Program-made: the position numbers and the translations under genes
From: JAFGHJ01 sp964534175
GTDB taxonomy: Bacteria > Hydrothermota > UBA3072
Direction: 5' to 3'
DNA length: 37,316 nt
Assembly (NCBI GenBank): GCA_964534175.1
Contig: CAZHNS010000023.1
Location: 1 to 37,316, forward strand
Shown: one piece after another, positions 1-7,635 of the stretch
Layout of the letters: each line of letters opens with the position of its first letter
Position numbering within the stretch: position 1 is the stretch's first letter
The notes under the pieces: model-generated
Databases searched by the model: none
The model's input: the letters and a program-made list of their open reading frames with translations, nothing else
Told to the model about the DNA's origin: nothing

Positions 1-246
1 AAGGGTGTTTATTCTATATGTCGGCACCCTTTATATTCTTCTTTTATTTTTCTTATAGTGCCAGGAATCTGCCTCTTATTTAAATCCTGGATAGCATTCT
101 CTGTTCCTTTTGTAATGTATGTATTTCTAAAGGCATTAATAAAGGAAGAGGAAGATTACTTGAGTAAAAGATTTAGCTCTGAGTATGAAAAGTATAAAAG
201 AAAAGTGTCTCTCGCGTTTCCGAGAGTTTGGAGATACGAGAAGTAA
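1..246 (+). CDS. Isoprenylcysteine carboxyl methyltransferase-like protein, C-terminal part
   Basis: The frame is open from the first base of the window, so this is the 3' end of a gene whose start lies upstream. The visible 81 residues begin KGVYSICRHPLYSS, which matches the G-x-Y-x-x-x-RHP-x-Y motif that binds S-adenosylmethionine in the ICMT/phospholipid-methyltransferase family. One or two membrane segments follow, then a charged tail (EEEDYLSKRF, EYEKYKRKV, FPRVWRY) typical of the C-terminus of these small integral membrane methyltransferases. The substrate cannot be told from sequence; bacterial members act on varied small molecules, lipids or peptides. A GTG at 58 could be mistaken for a start, but it lies after the RHP motif, so it is internal. 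Confidence 0.75.
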   Translation, partial: KGVYSICRHPLYSSFIFLIVPGICLLFKSWIAFSVPFVMYVFLKALIKEEEDYLSKRFSSEYEKYKRKVSLAFPRVWRYEK

Positions 247-298
247 TTAATTGAGTAATGCAATCATTTTTTTAGCACAAAAGTAGATTTTAATTTAA

Positions 299-1015
299 TC
301 AAATGAAAATTTGTATTAGGTAGGCAATAAGAAGTGCGAGAGAAAAGCTGAAGAGCGTTCCGATAAGAATATATTCTGCTTCTTTTCTCCTTGAGTGGTC
401 TTTTATTTCTCCGAACCTGAAAATTGTTTTAGCTGTTATCAAAAAGGCAATTGCCATTACATTACCGCTTAACACAAAGATGTAGATTAATGTTCTCTCT
501 AAAATTCCAATCCATAGCCCTGCTTTTTCGAGACCTTCAGCTTCTTTTATTTGTTTTCTGAAAGGCTCGGTGGCAAGCCCTATTATGTATCCGGAAGGCC
601 AGATTAGTATAATAAATCCAAGGATTACTAATAATACTCTCTTTGAGTTCCATAAGATTACTATAAGGCCAAAAATGAGAGATAAATAGTTTTCTGTAAG
701 TAAAAGCCATATTGCAATCAATGTAAATATAAGCAGTATCTGACTTAAAAAGAAATTAAAGAGATTTCTTCTTTTCGGTATCATAATCAGGTACGCTAGA
801 AAGTGAGCGATAAATGCGAGCGGCAGAATCCATAGATCCCTCCAGGAGAAAGAAATGAGGTATATTGATAGTGCATAAGTCGCTCCGGAAATATATAACC
901 ACCTGGATTTTATTTTTTTCTTCTTTACATGATTGGTTAAATTTGTAAACCCGAATATCAGGCTTATTGCCGAGTGAATTATCAGTATATGTAATAAAAT
1001 ATTAATATCGTTCAT
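299..1015 (-). CDS. DUF3307-family integral membrane protein
   Basis: About 238 residues with six or seven hydrophobic segments. The C-terminal third (GLEKAGLWIGILERTLIYIF, then AKTIFRFGEIKD, then AEYILIGTLFSF) is the conserved tail of DUF3307 membrane proteins. The first Met codon at 1015 has GGAG six bases upstream; a TTG at 1027 would overlap that ribosome site and is rejected. The gene lies 36 bp downstream of the SatD-family gene on the same strand, an arrangement known for these two families, so they probably form a two-gene operon and work together. The biochemical function of DUF3307 is not known to me. Confidence 0.8.
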   Translation of the reverse strand: MNDINILLHILIIHSAISLIFGFTNLTNHVKKKKIKSRWLYISGATYALSIYLISFSWRDLWILPLAFIAHFLAYLIMIPKRRNLFNFFLSQILLIFTLIAIWLLLTENYLSLIFGLIVILWNSKRVLLVILGFIILIWPSGYIIGLATEPFRKQIKEAEGLEKAGLWIGILERTLIYIFVLSGNVMAIAFLITAKTIFRFGEIKDHSRRKEAEYILIGTLFSFSLALLIAYLIQIFI

Positions 1016-1051
1016 AATAATCTCCAAAACTTATAATTGTTCTTATAGTTT

Positions 1052-1711
1052 TCATAGCTTATAATTTTTATTAAGCAAATGTTTAAATAAATCGAAAGAT
1101 TCGCTTAGTGTGAAATGCCCTCCGAGCTGCAATCTCTGATTTACTGCGGGTTGAGAGATTCCTAGTTTTTTACTTATGGAGATCTGTGTGTCTCCTTTGA
1201 GCCATAAAACTATAGCTTCAGCCTGTTCGGGAGACCATCGCCGGGTTATTGAGTCTATTGATGAAGAAATAAATTCCATCTGCTTATTCAATTCATCGAT
1301 GCTGGGCTTTATAGAAAACCTTCTGTATTTTGATATATTGTCGAGAGCGTTGCCGGATAATCTGAAAGCCTCGCCGTCGCTTTCCTTTATGTTTTTTCTG
1401 TTGAGAGATTCTATCTCTCCGATGCCTATGGCTATTCTAGCATCAATAATTTTTCCTTTTATGGTCTTGCTTAGAAGTTGAGCTTTCAGGTATATTGCTA
1501 TTTCTAAAGCAGAGGTTGGCTCCGAAATTACTATTTGAAAGGAGTCACCTCTAAAGATATCTGAGATGCCTGCGATGCTCTTTTTCTTGAAATTGTTTAA
1601 AGAGTTAAGTGCATCTTTAAGAGTTTTTAAAGCTTTCTCTCTTTCTGAGCCAAATTTTCCGGATTTTACAATATCCCCGGTAATAACTGCATATGTCTTA
1701 TTTTTGCCCAT
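1052..1711 (-). CDS. SatD-family protein with C-terminal helix-turn-helix
   Basis: The protein opens with YAVITGDIVKSG, the signature of the SatD family, and continues with FRGDSFQIVIS (about residues 55-65) and DARIAIGIGEIE. The two Asp-containing strands (ITGD and RGDSF) and the later SDGEAFRLSGNALDN resemble the metal-binding strands and downstream helix of class III nucleotidyl cyclases; this likeness is my inference. The last ~60 residues contain a helix-turn-helix (EAIVLWLKGDTQISISKKLG, ISQPAVNQRL) of the kind that binds DNA. The start is the ATG at 1711, preceded by GAGG; a TTG at 1723 would overlap the ribosome site. It is followed closely by the DUF3307 membrane protein gene, suggesting a DNA-binding cytoplasmic partner of a membrane protein. 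The real activity is unproven. Confidence 0.8.
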   Translation of the reverse strand: MGKNKTYAVITGDIVKSGKFGSEREKALKTLKDALNSLNNFKKKSIAGISDIFRGDSFQIVISEPTSALEIAIYLKAQLLSKTIKGKIIDARIAIGIGEIESLNRKNIKESDGEAFRLSGNALDNISKYRRFSIKPSIDELNKQMEFISSSIDSITRRWSPEQAEAIVLWLKGDTQISISKKLGISQPAVNQRLQLGGHFTLSESFDLFKHLLNKNYKL

Positions 1712-1782
1712 TATAAACCTCAAATGTTATATTTGGTATTATAAGTCTAAAAGACTATAATGTCAAGAGGGGATGTTTGATG

Positions 1783-1980
1783 GGGAGTAGAGAGTAGTGA
1801 GTAGTTGGTAGTTGAAGAAACAACAAAAAAATCTCTGGGTACTCTGTGGTTCATATTTAGGATTTTGGATTTGGGGGTTAGGATTTGGTAAAAATAAAAT
1901 AATTTTTTTGGGTTGTGTGGTAGGACTCTGTGTACTCTGTGTCTCTGTGTGAGATTAATTTTGGGGTTCTAGGGTTGGAG
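1783..1980. repeat. Intergenic degenerate short-period repeats upstream of proB
   Basis: The 300-bp gap before proB is filled with quasi-repetitive phrases: GTAGTTGGTAGTTG (about 1799-1814), an AACAACAAAAAA linker (1819-1830), CTCTG..TACTCTGTGGTT (1832-1851), TTTAGGATTTTGGATTTGGG (1856-1876), CTCTGTGTACTCTGTG and more (1925-1952), and a G-rich stretch ending just before the promoter. Each phrase is a drifting repeat of 7-11 nt. The same phrases recur in other gaps of this window. Confidence 0.85.
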
Positions 1981-1987
1981 GTCGCTC

Positions 1988-2015
1988 TTGACAAATAATT
2001 TCACGGTTTTATATT
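1988..2015 (+). promoter_or_regulatory. proB promoter (TTGACA-N16-TATATT), leaderless
   Basis: TTGACA at 1988-1993 and TATATT at 2010-2015 are separated by 16 nt. The proB ATG begins 8 nt after the -10 box, about where transcription should start, and there is no Shine-Dalgarno sequence between them. The transcript is therefore predicted to be leaderless or to have only one or two untranslated bases. Confidence 0.7.
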
Positions 2016-2023
2016 CATAAAAT

Positions 2024-3163
2024 ATGGGAAAGAAAAAATATAAAAGAATAGTTGTAAAAGTAGGAAGTACTACAATAACTCATTCCGTTGGCAAGCTTAA
2101 CCTTACGATGATAGACAATATTGTGAGACAGTTGGTTGACCTCAAGAATAAAGGGAAGGAAGTAATCCTTGTAACTTCGGGAGCGATAGGTGCTGGTATG
2201 GGCGAGTTAGGGTGTGAGAAAAGGCCCAGATTGATTCCAAAACAGCAGGCAATGGCAGCGATAGGGCAGGGGCTTTTAATTGGAGTATACAATAGGCTTT
2301 TGAGAGAATACGGAGAAAAAGGAGCGCAGGTTCTGCTAACTTCCAACGACCTTGAAGACAGAGATAGGTATCTAAACGCTTTTAATACTTTGATAACTCT
2401 CCTGGAATATGGAGTTATACCTATTGTCAACGAAAATGACACTGTGGCGACGAATGAGATTAAATTTGGTGATAATGATACTCTCTCAGCCCGGGTGGCG
2501 AGTCTTGCCGAAGCTGATGTATTGATAAATTTAAGCGATGTTGAAGGGCTCTATAAAGGGGATCCTTCGAAGGCACCCGAATCATTAGAAATTATAAGAA
2601 AAGTTGAAAAAATTACTCCTGAGATTGAGCAATTGGCTGGAAGTAATAAGGGAAGCGAGGTTAGTACCGGTGGAATGACAACTAAGATCGAAGCGGCGAA
2701 GGCGGCTGTTGATTCCGGTATAATAATGGTTATTGGTCCCGGCTATAAGAAAAATATTGTTATCGATCTGGTAAATATGCTTGAGAATGAAGAGGAATAT
2801 AATCTGGGGACGACATTTCTACCTTCAGGAGGAAGCCTTTCCAAAAGAAAGCAGTGGCTGAGTTTTAATGTTCCTGTTTGTGGTGGTCTTAAAGTGGATA
2901 AGGGAGCAGAAGAAGCTCTTGTGAATAAGGGGAAAAGTTTATTGCCCGGCGGTGTTAAAGAGGTTATCGGCGTTTTCTCTCCAGGAGATTTAGTTAAAAT
3001 ACTTAATCAAGAAGAAAAAGAAATAGGAAAGGGGCTGGTTGATTATTCGAGTGCCGAAATAGAAAAAATTAAAGGTCATCATTCCAGTGAGATTTTTTCG
3101 ATTCTGGGCTATATAAATCAGGAAGAAATAATTCATAGAAGAAATATGGTTATAGGAGGTTAA
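2024..3163 (+). CDS. proB: Glutamate 5-kinase
   Basis: First step of proline synthesis: ATP-dependent phosphorylation of L-glutamate to gamma-glutamyl phosphate in the cytoplasm. The amino-acid-kinase domain covers about residues 1-255, with IVVKVGSTTI at the start, the VTSGAIGAG loop (about 50-58), the NENDTV glutamate-site motif (about 136-141) and FGDNDTLSA. A PUA domain follows (about 280-360, beginning GGLKVDKGAEEAL). At 379 residues it matches the kinase-plus-PUA form. The ATG at 2024 fits the N-terminal MGKKKYKRIVVKVGS and lies directly after a strong promoter, without a ribosome site. proA starts 3 nt after the stop codon, so the two are co-transcribed and likely channel the labile intermediate. 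No proC is in the window. Confidence 0.97.
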   Translation: MGKKKYKRIVVKVGSTTITHSVGKLNLTMIDNIVRQLVDLKNKGKEVILVTSGAIGAGMGELGCEKRPRLIPKQQAMAAIGQGLLIGVYNRLLREYGEKGAQVLLTSNDLEDRDRYLNAFNTLITLLEYGVIPIVNENDTVATNEIKFGDNDTLSARVASLAEADVLINLSDVEGLYKGDPSKAPESLEIIRKVEKITPEIEQLAGSNKGSEVSTGGMTTKIEAAKAAVDSGIIMVIGPGYKKNIVIDLVNMLENEEEYNLGTTFLPSGGSLSKRKQWLSFNVPVCGGLKVDKGAEEALVNKGKSLLPGGVKEVIGVFSPGDLVKILNQEEKEIGKGLVDYSSAEIEKIKGHHSSEIFSILGYINQEEIIHRRNMVIGG

Positions 3164-3166
3164 CAG

Positions 3167-4426
3167 ATGGGTTTGAAGGAAGATGTTATCTCTCAAGGTA
3201 AAAAAGCAAAAGAAGCTTCAAGAATACTGGCTAATACCTCTACGGATATTAAAAACAGGGCACTGCTAAACATAGCCCGGAAACTTGAAAAATCATCGAA
3301 AAAGATAATTTCAATTAACAATAAGGATATGAAAGCAGGCAGGGAGAAAAAACTTGCGAAATCTCTTTTAAACAGGTTGGAATTAAATGAAAAGAGAATT
3401 AATAGTATGGCAAAAGGTCTCCGCGAAGTTGTGCAGTTAGAGGACCCTGTTGGTGAGGTTTTAGGAGTTAAAAAAAGACCCAATGGACTTGAAATTGGAC
3501 GCATAAGAGTTCCCCTTGGAGTTATAGGCATTATTTATGAGGCGAGACCTAATGTAACCGTGGATGTTGCCGGATTATGCCTTAAAGCCGGGAATGCCGT
3601 ACTCTTAAGAGGTGGTTCAGAGGCATTTAAATCTAATCAGGTTTTAACAAGCATAATTCAGGATGCTATTGTTGAAGAAGGTTTACCTCGCGAGTCGGTT
3701 CAATTAGTGCAGACCACTGATAGGGGTGCAGTTAGTGTGATGTTTAAGATGAATGATTATCTTGATGTCTTAATCCCCAGGGGCGGAGCGGGCCTTATCC
3801 AGAGAGTGGTGAAAGAATCAAGCGTTCCCGTTATTGAAACCGGTGTGGGTAATTGCCATGTATATGTCGATTCTTCGGCTGATATCGATATGGCACTTAG
3901 AATCGTTTATAACGCAAAAACCGATTATCCCGCTGTTTGCAATGCCGCTGAAACTCTTCTTATACATAAAGATATCGCTGAAGATTTTCTTCCCTTAATC
4001 TATAAAAAGTTTTCTGAAAATAATGTGGAGCTGCGTGGATGTTCCAGGTCGAGAAAGATAATAACTGGTATTAAAAAAGCTACAGAGGATGACTGGTATG
4101 AAGAATATCTGGATTATATTATGGCGGTTAAGATAGTGGATAGTATCGATGATGCCATAAATCATATTTACAAATACGGCTCAAAGCATTCCGAATCCAT
4201 CGTAACCAGTAATTACAATGATGCGAATAAATTTTTAAAAGAAATTGACGCAGCCGCTGTTTACGTTAATGCTTCCACTCGCTTTACCGATGGAGGAGAA
4301 TTCGGTATGGGAGCCGAGATAGGAATAAGCACTCAGAAGCTGCATGCAAGGGGTCCCATGGGCCTTAAAGAACTGACCTCCACTAAATTCATAATCAGAG
4401 GTAACGGACAGATAAGGGAAACCTGA
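3167..4426 (+). CDS. proA: Gamma-glutamyl phosphate reductase (glutamate-5-semialdehyde dehydrogenase)
   Basis: Second step of proline synthesis: NADPH-dependent reduction of gamma-glutamyl phosphate to glutamate-5-semialdehyde. The 419-residue protein has the usual length. Family landmarks include VPLGVIGIIYEARPNVT (about 116-132), a nucleotide-binding segment with GNAVLLRGGSEAF, the catalytic cysteine in DYPAVCNAAETLL (Cys258), and GEFGMGAEIGISTQKLHARG near the C-terminus. GGAGG lies seven bases before the ATG, inside the 3' end of proB. Translation therefore begins almost where proB ends, consistent with coupled expression of the two enzymes. Confidence 0.97.
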   Translation: MGLKEDVISQGKKAKEASRILANTSTDIKNRALLNIARKLEKSSKKIISINNKDMKAGREKKLAKSLLNRLELNEKRINSMAKGLREVVQLEDPVGEVLGVKKRPNGLEIGRIRVPLGVIGIIYEARPNVTVDVAGLCLKAGNAVLLRGGSEAFKSNQVLTSIIQDAIVEEGLPRESVQLVQTTDRGAVSVMFKMNDYLDVLIPRGGAGLIQRVVKESSVPVIETGVGNCHVYVDSSADIDMALRIVYNAKTDYPAVCNAAETLLIHKDIAEDFLPLIYKKFSENNVELRGCSRSRKIITGIKKATEDDWYEEYLDYIMAVKIVDSIDDAINHIYKYGSKHSESIVTSNYNDANKFLKEIDAAAVYVNASTRFTDGGEFGMGAEIGISTQKLHARGPMGLKELTSTKFIIRGNGQIRET

Positions 4427-4428
4427 TT

Positions 4429-4606
4429 TTAGGTTTTAGGTCTTTGGTTTTAGGTATTAGTTTTAAACAACAAAAATAAAATCATTCTTGATATTCATAT
4501 AATTTGATCTTTGTGGTTGGTGGGTTGTTTTTTTGACTCTAGACACAAGACTCATGGCACATGACTCTTTTATTGGACTCCGTGTACTCTGTGGTAAATA
4601 ATTTAA
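4429..4606. repeat. Intergenic degenerate short-period repeats between proA and gltA
   Basis: The 256-bp gap holds a TTTTAGGTCTTTGGTTTTAGG phrase family (4429-4462), the AAACAACAAAAA linker (4466-4475), GATCTTTGTGGTTGGTGGG (about 4506-4526), a GACTC-type phrase with three GACTC copies (about 4534-4566) and CTCCGTGTACTCTGTGG (4576-4594). No coding potential or clear promoter is seen. The order of phrases resembles that in the gap before proB. Confidence 0.8.
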
Positions 4607-4682
4607 GGTTAGGGGGTTGCAGAAAAAACTAAGATATATAATTTATCTGTGTAATTTTAAAATTAAGGAAGGGCAAGGAAAA

Positions 4683-5855
4683 ATGGATTATGAGAATAAA
4701 AAAATCAATGGTGTTTTAAAACAGGATTATGATTTTTTCTCGCATGGGCTTGAGGGTGTTGCCGCTTTTGAAACATCTATAAGCTATATCGACGGTAAGG
4801 ATGGTATTTTGATTTACCGTGGTATACCCATAGAGGAATTGGCTGAGAAATCCAGTTATGAAGAGACGGCTTATTTTTTGATTTATGGCAGCCTTCCTAC
4901 AATATCTGAACTAAAAAGATTTTCACAAGATCTTGAAACTCATATTTCTTTAGATCCTGAGGATATAAAGTGGCTGAAGGATTTTCCCGTGGCGGCTCAT
5001 CCAATGGATGTACTTAATACCTGTGTATCTCTAATGAGTCTACCCGAAGGCGGTGACTACGAAGTGTGCAGGGAAAGTGATTTGAAGGCGGGAACTCATA
5101 TTATGGGTAAGATTCCTTCTTTTGTTGCTGCATTCGACCGCATAAGAAAGGGTAAGCAGCCTATTCCTCCTGATAATAAGCTTTCCTATGCTGCCAATTT
5201 CCTGTGGATGCTTAACGGAGAAAAGCCAAAAGAAAAAGAAGCTAAGATAATGAATCTTTGTCTGATTCTTCACGCTGAGCATGGGGTCTGTGCTTCCACA
5301 TTCGGAACTCTGGTTACTTCGTCGACTTTTACCGATGTTTATTCTTCTATCGTGACTGCTATAGGTACGCTTAAGGGTTATCTTCATGGCGGCGCAAATG
5401 AACAGGTTATACGGATGCTGGAAAGAATCGGTGGTCCGGAAAATGTGGAGAAATATATAAACGAAGCGACGGAGAAAAAAGAAAAAATAATGGGTTTTGG
5501 CCACAGAGTCTATAAAGCTCTTGACCCCAGGGCAAGAATTCTTAAAAAATATGCTAAGGACTTGACCGGCAAAAGAGATGAGGTTCTGTTTAAAACTGCC
5601 CTTAAAGTCGAAGAGATAATGGAAAAGAAATTCGGACCTAAAGGGATATATCCAAATGTCGATTTTTATTCCGGTTTCGTATATAAAGCTCTTGGTATTC
5701 CTACTGATATGTTTACTTCCATTTTTGCCATGGCACGCTGTGCAGGCTGGATAGCTCATATTCTTGAGTACAGAGAATCTAACAGAATATTTAGACCTCG
5801 CGGTATTTACAGTGGACCTGTTAATGTTAGGTATATACCGATAAAAGAGAGATGA
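4683..5855 (+). CDS. gltA: Citrate synthase, short (dimeric/methylcitrate-synthase-like) form
   Basis: Condenses oxaloacetate and acetyl-CoA to citrate. It has 390 residues from the ATG at 4683, chosen because AAGGAAGGGCAAGGAA lies just upstream; a TTG at 4617 adds 22 residues without family support. Catalytic landmarks are HAEHG (His200 the likely oxaloacetate histidine), GYLHGGANE (His235), GFGHRVYK, and NVDFYSGFVYKALGIP, which carries the catalytic Asp. The length and the motif GIPTDMFTSIFAMARCAGW are those of the short bacterial/archaeal citrate synthase group, which overlaps 2-methylcitrate synthases. The following aconitase-type and isocitrate dehydrogenase genes argue for a citrate role rather than propionate catabolism. 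Confidence 0.93.
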   Translation: MDYENKKINGVLKQDYDFFSHGLEGVAAFETSISYIDGKDGILIYRGIPIEELAEKSSYEETAYFLIYGSLPTISELKRFSQDLETHISLDPEDIKWLKDFPVAAHPMDVLNTCVSLMSLPEGGDYEVCRESDLKAGTHIMGKIPSFVAAFDRIRKGKQPIPPDNKLSYAANFLWMLNGEKPKEKEAKIMNLCLILHAEHGVCASTFGTLVTSSTFTDVYSSIVTAIGTLKGYLHGGANEQVIRMLERIGGPENVEKYINEATEKKEKIMGFGHRVYKALDPRARILKKYAKDLTGKRDEVLFKTALKVEEIMEKKFGPKGIYPNVDFYSGFVYKALGIPTDMFTSIFAMARCAGWIAHILEYRESNRIFRPRGIYSGPVNVRYIPIKER

Positions 5856-5858
5856 GGT

Positions 5859-7115
5859 TTGGGTAAAACTATATCTGAGAAAATCCTCTCTGAACACGTC
5901 GGAAGAGATGTAAAACCGGGAGAATTTGTGGTCGCGAAGGTAGATGTAGTTATGGCTCAGGATGGAACTGGACCTCTTTCCGTACAGGAATTAAAGAAAA
6001 TGAATATGGAAAGAGTCTTCGATAAAGATAACTCAATATTCTTTATCGACCATGCTTCCCCGAGTTCTCGGAAAGAATTGTCCAACTCTCAGAAGACGTT
6101 AAGAGAATTTTCGAAAAAGACTGGAGCTTTCCTTTCTGACGTCGGAGAAGGGGTTTGCCATCAGAGGCTAGTAGAGGACTGGGTGAATCCGGGAAATTTG
6201 GTAGTAGGAGCCGATTCTCATACATGTACTTCCGGAGCGCTTGGTGCTTTCTCGACCGGTATGGGTTCGACAGATATTGCGCTCGCTTTTGCTTTAGGCA
6301 AAGTCTGGCTCAAAGTCCCTGAAACACATAAATTTGTAATAAATGGAGATTTACCTCTGGGCGTTTATTCAAAGGATATAATTCTTCATATAATAGGGTT
6401 GATCAGCGCAGATGGTGCAACTTATAAAGCTATGGAGTTTGAAGGAGATACAATAGAAAGCCTTTCTATGTCTTCACGTTTCACAATTACGAATATGGCT
6501 GTTGAGGCGGGAGGTAAAACAGGACTTATCGGAACAGATGATACTACGAAAGAATATCTCGAGATGAGAGGTAGAGGCGAAAAATTCAGAGAAATAAAAT
6601 CCGATTCTGATGCTAATTTTGAAAAGGTAGTCGAGATAGAAGCAGATAAACTTGAACCTTTAATTGCTTTCCCTCATACGGTTGATAATGTTAAGGGTAT
6701 TTCTGAGGTTGAAGATGTAAAAATAGATCAGGTTTTTATAGGAACCTGTACGAACGGAAGACTAGAAGATTTGCGGATAGCGGCTTCGATTCTTAAAGGC
6801 AAAAAAAGATATTCTGATACCAGGTTAATTGTTATTCCCGCATCAAGAGAGGTCTTCTTAGAAGCGTTGCGCGAAGGTCTAATCGAGACTTTCTTGGAAG
6901 CGGGTGCGTCTATCGAGTCCCCCGGATGTGGTCCCTGTGTAGGAATACATAAAGGAGTTCTTGGGGATGGGGAAAGAGTTCTGTCGACGCAAAATCGAAA
7001 TTTTGAAGGAAGGATGGGTAATCCCAAAGGGTTTATCTATCTCAGTTCTCCGGCGACTGCCGCAGCCACGGCTATAGAAGGCAAGATTGCGGATCCAAGG
7101 GGGTATTTAAAGTGA
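5859..7115 (+). CDS. Aconitase/isopropylmalate-dehydratase-type hydro-lyase, large (Fe-S) subunit
   Basis: Large subunit of a two-subunit iron-sulfur hydro-lyase of the LeuC/HacA/aconitase superfamily. Its placement between citrate synthase and isocitrate dehydrogenase indicates that it isomerises citrate to isocitrate; that is inference from context. The 4Fe-4S ligands are visible as Cys in DSHTCTSGALGAF, Cys in FIGTCTNGRLEDL, and the pair in ESPGCGPCVG. The N-terminus (TISEKILSEHVGRDVKPGE) and substrate segments (FIDHASPSS, GVCHQRLVEDW) are typical. The start is TTG at 5859, three bases after the citrate synthase stop, with GAGG overlapping that stop; spacing is short, so translation is probably coupled. 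It overlaps the small-subunit gene by four bases. Confidence 0.9.
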   Translation: MGKTISEKILSEHVGRDVKPGEFVVAKVDVVMAQDGTGPLSVQELKKMNMERVFDKDNSIFFIDHASPSSRKELSNSQKTLREFSKKTGAFLSDVGEGVCHQRLVEDWVNPGNLVVGADSHTCTSGALGAFSTGMGSTDIALAFALGKVWLKVPETHKFVINGDLPLGVYSKDIILHIIGLISADGATYKAMEFEGDTIESLSMSSRFTITNMAVEAGGKTGLIGTDDTTKEYLEMRGRGEKFREIKSDSDANFEKVVEIEADKLEPLIAFPHTVDNVKGISEVEDVKIDQVFIGTCTNGRLEDLRIAASILKGKKRYSDTRLIVIPASREVFLEALREGLIETFLEAGASIESPGCGPCVGIHKGVLGDGERVLSTQNRNFEGRMGNPKGFIYLSSPATAAATAIEGKIADPRGYLK

Positions 7116-7618
7116 ATTCTGAAATCTCCGGAAGAGCCTTTAGATTTGGTGATAATATTTCCACAGACCATATAGCACCGGGAAGGTATTTTCATCTCCG
7201 GAGTAATCTCGATGAACTCGCAAAACACGTGCTTGAGGATGCCGACCCTTCTTTTTCTTCAAAAGTTAAAGCCGGCGATATTATTGTGGCTGGCAGAAAT
7301 TTCGGACTCGGCTCTTCAAGGGAACACGCCCCGAGAGTGATCAAAATTTCAGGAGTTTCTTGTATTATCGCAAAATCTTTCGCGAGAATATTTTACAGAA
7401 ATGCTTTTAATATAGGGTTGCCCTTATTGGTCAGCAACACTGATGAAATCGATGAAGGGGATGAGCTTAAGGTCAACCTTGAAAAGGGAGAAATCGAGGA
7501 CAAAACAAACGGTAAGATTTTAACATTTACTCCTCTTTCTCCTTTTATGCGGAAGTTGATTGAGGATGGGGGAATAGAAGAACACATTAAGAAATATGGT
7601 GATTTTAAGGTAGAGTGA
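7112..7618 (+). CDS. Aconitase/isopropylmalate-dehydratase-type hydro-lyase, small subunit
   Basis: The 168-residue swivelling subunit that pairs with the Fe-S subunit encoded just upstream. It begins GRAFRFGDNISTDHIAPGRYF, and residues GRNFGLGSSREHAPRVIK carry the conserved GSSREHAP motif, followed by AKSFARIFYRNAFNIGLPLL. The TDHI-x-P sequence is like that of true aconitases (LeuD proteins usually have another residue at the His). The loop after GRYF (HLRSNLDEL) is the region that sets substrate choice in LeuD/HacB, and it differs from the leucine-pathway type as I recall it. The GTG start overlaps the preceding stop codon (GTGA), with AAGGGGG about nine bases upstream. Confidence 0.88.
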   Translation: MNSEISGRAFRFGDNISTDHIAPGRYFHLRSNLDELAKHVLEDADPSFSSKVKAGDIIVAGRNFGLGSSREHAPRVIKISGVSCIIAKSFARIFYRNAFNIGLPLLVSNTDEIDEGDELKVNLEKGEIEDKTNGKILTFTPLSPFMRKLIEDGGIEEHIKKYGDFKVE

Positions 7619-7635
7619 TTTGAGGAAGAATAGAA

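Noticed and set aside
2080..2442. A minus-strand frame inside proB
   Set aside because: It is the reverse of a confident kinase domain and carries no independent signal.
4617..4682. Longer citrate synthase start at a TTG
   Set aside because: The added 22 residues do not resemble the family, and the ribosome site lies just before the ATG at 4683.
5040..5897. A 285-residue open frame on the minus strand opposite citrate synthase
   Set aside because: It lies inside a confident gene, its translation is low in complexity with no domain signature, and it has no ribosome site.
5859..7618. leuCD of leucine biosynthesis
   Set aside because: The genes lie between citrate synthase and isocitrate dehydrogenase with overlapping starts, no leuA or leuB is near, and the small subunit has an aconitase-like TDHI-x-P motif.
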